This document shows positions 10,976 to 64,000 of a stretch of 64,000 nucleotides of DNA, one piece after another. The notes under the pieces were generated by a model. That model saw only the letters and a list, made by a program, of their open reading frames with translations, searched no databases and had not been told where the DNA came from. The position numbers were made by a program, and so were the translations under genes. This DNA comes from Datnioides undecimradiatus (taxonomy: Eukaryota > Chordata > Actinopteri > Lobotiformes > Datnioididae): positions 13,214,957-13,278,956 of the forward strand of contig WARS01000015.1 in NCBI GenBank assembly GCA_008933995.1, given 5' to 3'. Every line of letters starts with the position of its first letter. Within the stretch, counting starts at the first letter, position 1.

Positions 10976-12150
10976 TGATTGAAATTTCTTCCAGCAGAGT
11001 TCAGCTAGGACTTTTCAGTGTGTCACTGACATCAGAGGAGCAATTTTTCAGAATAATGGTCCAGTGCAGAAGTCGAATCTTTGACGTCATCCTGCAATGA
11101 CATTGGATGGATGTGACTCGGGAAGCCAAAAGGGCAACACTCTAATGAGCCCACGAGGCTAATCAAACTAATTGGCTGAAATTATGTTGGTTTAAGGGTG
11201 GGAAGGCTTCAAGTCCAGGGAGCGAGACACATAGAGAGATGGGTGGTGGCATACATATTCTGAAATGATGATTAATGTTAAAGTATAACCTACTTTAACA
11301 TTAATCGTCATTTCGGTGGGGTCATAGAGGACTAAAATTTGGACACATGACATATTTGTTTTTAGTTTGGCCTTGAGTTCACTTGAGTGTTTGCTAACCA
11401 ACACATGTTCAATAAGCAAAATTTTCCTTACAGAAAAATGTATATTTACATGCAATGAAAGGCAAGTGTGTTTTGAACTAATTACTACGCTTTTTAAAAA
11501 TAATATTAGTACAATGTCCAAAGCTTGAAAGGTTCTAATGGCATTTTACTGTTTTATCTGCGGAGCTCTCTAAAGCTTATCACACCAAGTCTGTTGGTAG
11601 GATGTCTGAATTATGCTTTTCTAAAATTACAGTGAGGGCTAATATAAATCTTGCAGTAACGTCTTATGGGTTAAACCGTGAAACAGGTCACATCGCCCAG
11701 CTTGTATCCACATAAACACTTTTTCAGCACGCACGGCGGCACGTTTTAAAGGCACAAACCAGCTCTCTCATATTTGCCCCTATTTGGAAATACGCACCGT
11801 GCTGGCGGGAGGTGTGTGCGATTACGTTGCCGCGCTCTGCTGCCGTGCTGTTTGACCACCAGGGGGCGGCAGAGAGCCAGTCCGCCAGCGCCACCGCTGT
11901 GTAGTGGCGCTGCAACCAAATCAGGCGGACTGTGTCAAGGGAGACGGAGTTACCAGCACAATACCGGAACTGATGGTTCTTGCCTTCAAAACAAAATGCA
12001 AAGTTGCCGCTCAAACTATAGAAGGAAATAGTTTAAAGTTGTAAAGCATACATGCACAGGAAAAGAACTTTAGGCTTTAAGTTCTTGCACAAATAATAAA
12101 TTGAATACTCCCAATACTGACAATTAACAACCACAACACAACATGGTTCA
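10976..12150. other. Intergenic region between sec24-like and camk2b
   Basis: I recognise no coding sequence. The left half is AT-rich and holds the inverted repeat at 11262-11314. The stretch 11720-11930 is richer in G+C and CpG and could be the upstream edge of the camk2b promoter. Confidence 0.5.
11262..11314. repeat. 24-bp inverted repeat with a 5-base loop
   Basis: The left arm 11262-11285 and right arm 11291-11314 are reverse complements at 23 of 24 positions, separated by TAACC. The single mismatch becomes a G-U pair if the + strand is transcribed. The loop is shorter than in most microRNA precursors. A MITE remnant is the simplest reading. Confidence 0.85.
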
Positions 12151-12641
12151 CTATATGGCCGCCGAAAAGGGTGAACTGTTATTTTGGAATATAAATAGAA
12201 GATGAAAATATTATTTAAGTACGCAGTATTAACAATAAAGGGAGGTATTTCTTATTAGTAAAAATTAAAAATGGCATGTCTTATGAGAGGTTATCAGTAG
12301 GTTTATCATCGTTTTGCTATGAAAACTGGGGTTTATTTTGGAAATCTTAGCAGGAAGTTGTTTTATTTTGGCCCGGCCACTTGATTGGTCGGTTGAGCGC
12401 GGTAGCTGTCAGATAGTGGAAAGAGAGAGAGAGAGAGAGAGAGAGCACCCACCCTGGTCGCTTCGTCCGTCAGTATCAAACCCTCCTTCAGTCGCCGCCT
12501 CCGCCAAGGCATTTCACCGCTCCAACGGCCGCTTAGCTGCTGGGCGGACCTCTATTTTAAACGCAAAATTTAGTGCAAAAATAACCGCAATTTTTTTTTC
12601 GGAGCTGTCAAAGTAGAAGAATCGAGAGACAGGGGAGCGAC
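12151..12641 (+). promoter_or_regulatory. Probable core promoter and 5' leader of camk2b
   Basis: The ~280 bases before the camk2b ATG are G+C and CpG rich compared with the surrounding sequence. An inverted CCAAT box (TGATTGG, 12382-12388) and a (GA)n tract (12422-12445) lie in it. No transcription start can be fixed from sequence alone. The limits given are approximate. Confidence 0.45.
12422..12445. repeat. (GA)12 tract in the camk2b leader or promoter
   Basis: Perfect GA dinucleotide array about 200 bases before the start codon. GA tracts are common in fish promoters and 5' leaders and can vary in length. Confidence 0.9.

Positions 12642-64000
<51,359 letters not shown>

Noticed and set aside
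12188..12198. TATA-like AATATAAATAG upstream of camk2b
   Set aside because: It sits in AT-rich sequence about 450 bases before the ATG, outside the CpG-richer part; no initiator or other element supports it.

Overview
This is nuclear DNA from a ray-finned fish, most likely a percomorph teleost. The evidence is two multi-exon vertebrate genes with GT-AG introns, a very high load of (CA)n/(GT)n microsatellites, and several interspersed repeats of kinds I know from percomorph genomes. All recognisable genes lie on the + strand. I found no credible gene on the - strand.

Layout: (1) 1-920 is the upstream flank, with no coding sequence recognised. (2) 921-10526 is a compact, complete 20-exon gene of about 1028 codons. 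It encodes a Sec24 cargo-adaptor subunit of the COPII coat, of the Sec24C/Sec24D class, with a poly(A) signal at 10949-10959. (3) 10976-12641 is intergenic, then the promoter and 5' leader of the next gene. It holds a near-perfect 24-bp inverted repeat at 11262-11314. (4) 12642 to beyond the right edge is a large gene for the beta subunit of calcium/calmodulin-dependent protein kinase II (camk2b). Its start codon, kinase domain, autoregulatory segment and most of the variable linker are inside the window. The C-terminal association (hub) domain lies beyond 64000.

The two genes work in different processes: ER-to-Golgi vesicle budding, and Ca2+/calmodulin signalling. Their proximity looks like ancient synteny rather than shared function. 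From memory, human SEC24C lies close to CAMK2G and SEC24D lies on the same chromosome arm as CAMK2D. A Sec24C/D-class gene directly upstream of camk2b would therefore fit a third ohnolog of that pair.

The most surprising point is the kinase exon 6, which carries the HRD catalytic loop. It is present twice, at 31268-31338 (type A, like CAMK2G) and 36275-36342 (type B, like CAMK2A/B). In both copies the first half is intact and the second half is broken by small indels. Every other exon found in both genes is frame-perfect. Copy B can be explained by five single-base losses from doubled bases with no other coding change, which favours a local consensus error. Copy A is more scrambled. Long pyrimidine tracts flank this exon pair.

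The rest of the window is intron. It holds microsatellites, a (TA)50 tract, a tRNA-headed SINE candidate (38774-38930), a short inverted-repeat-ended element (42504-42672) and fragments of other repeats.
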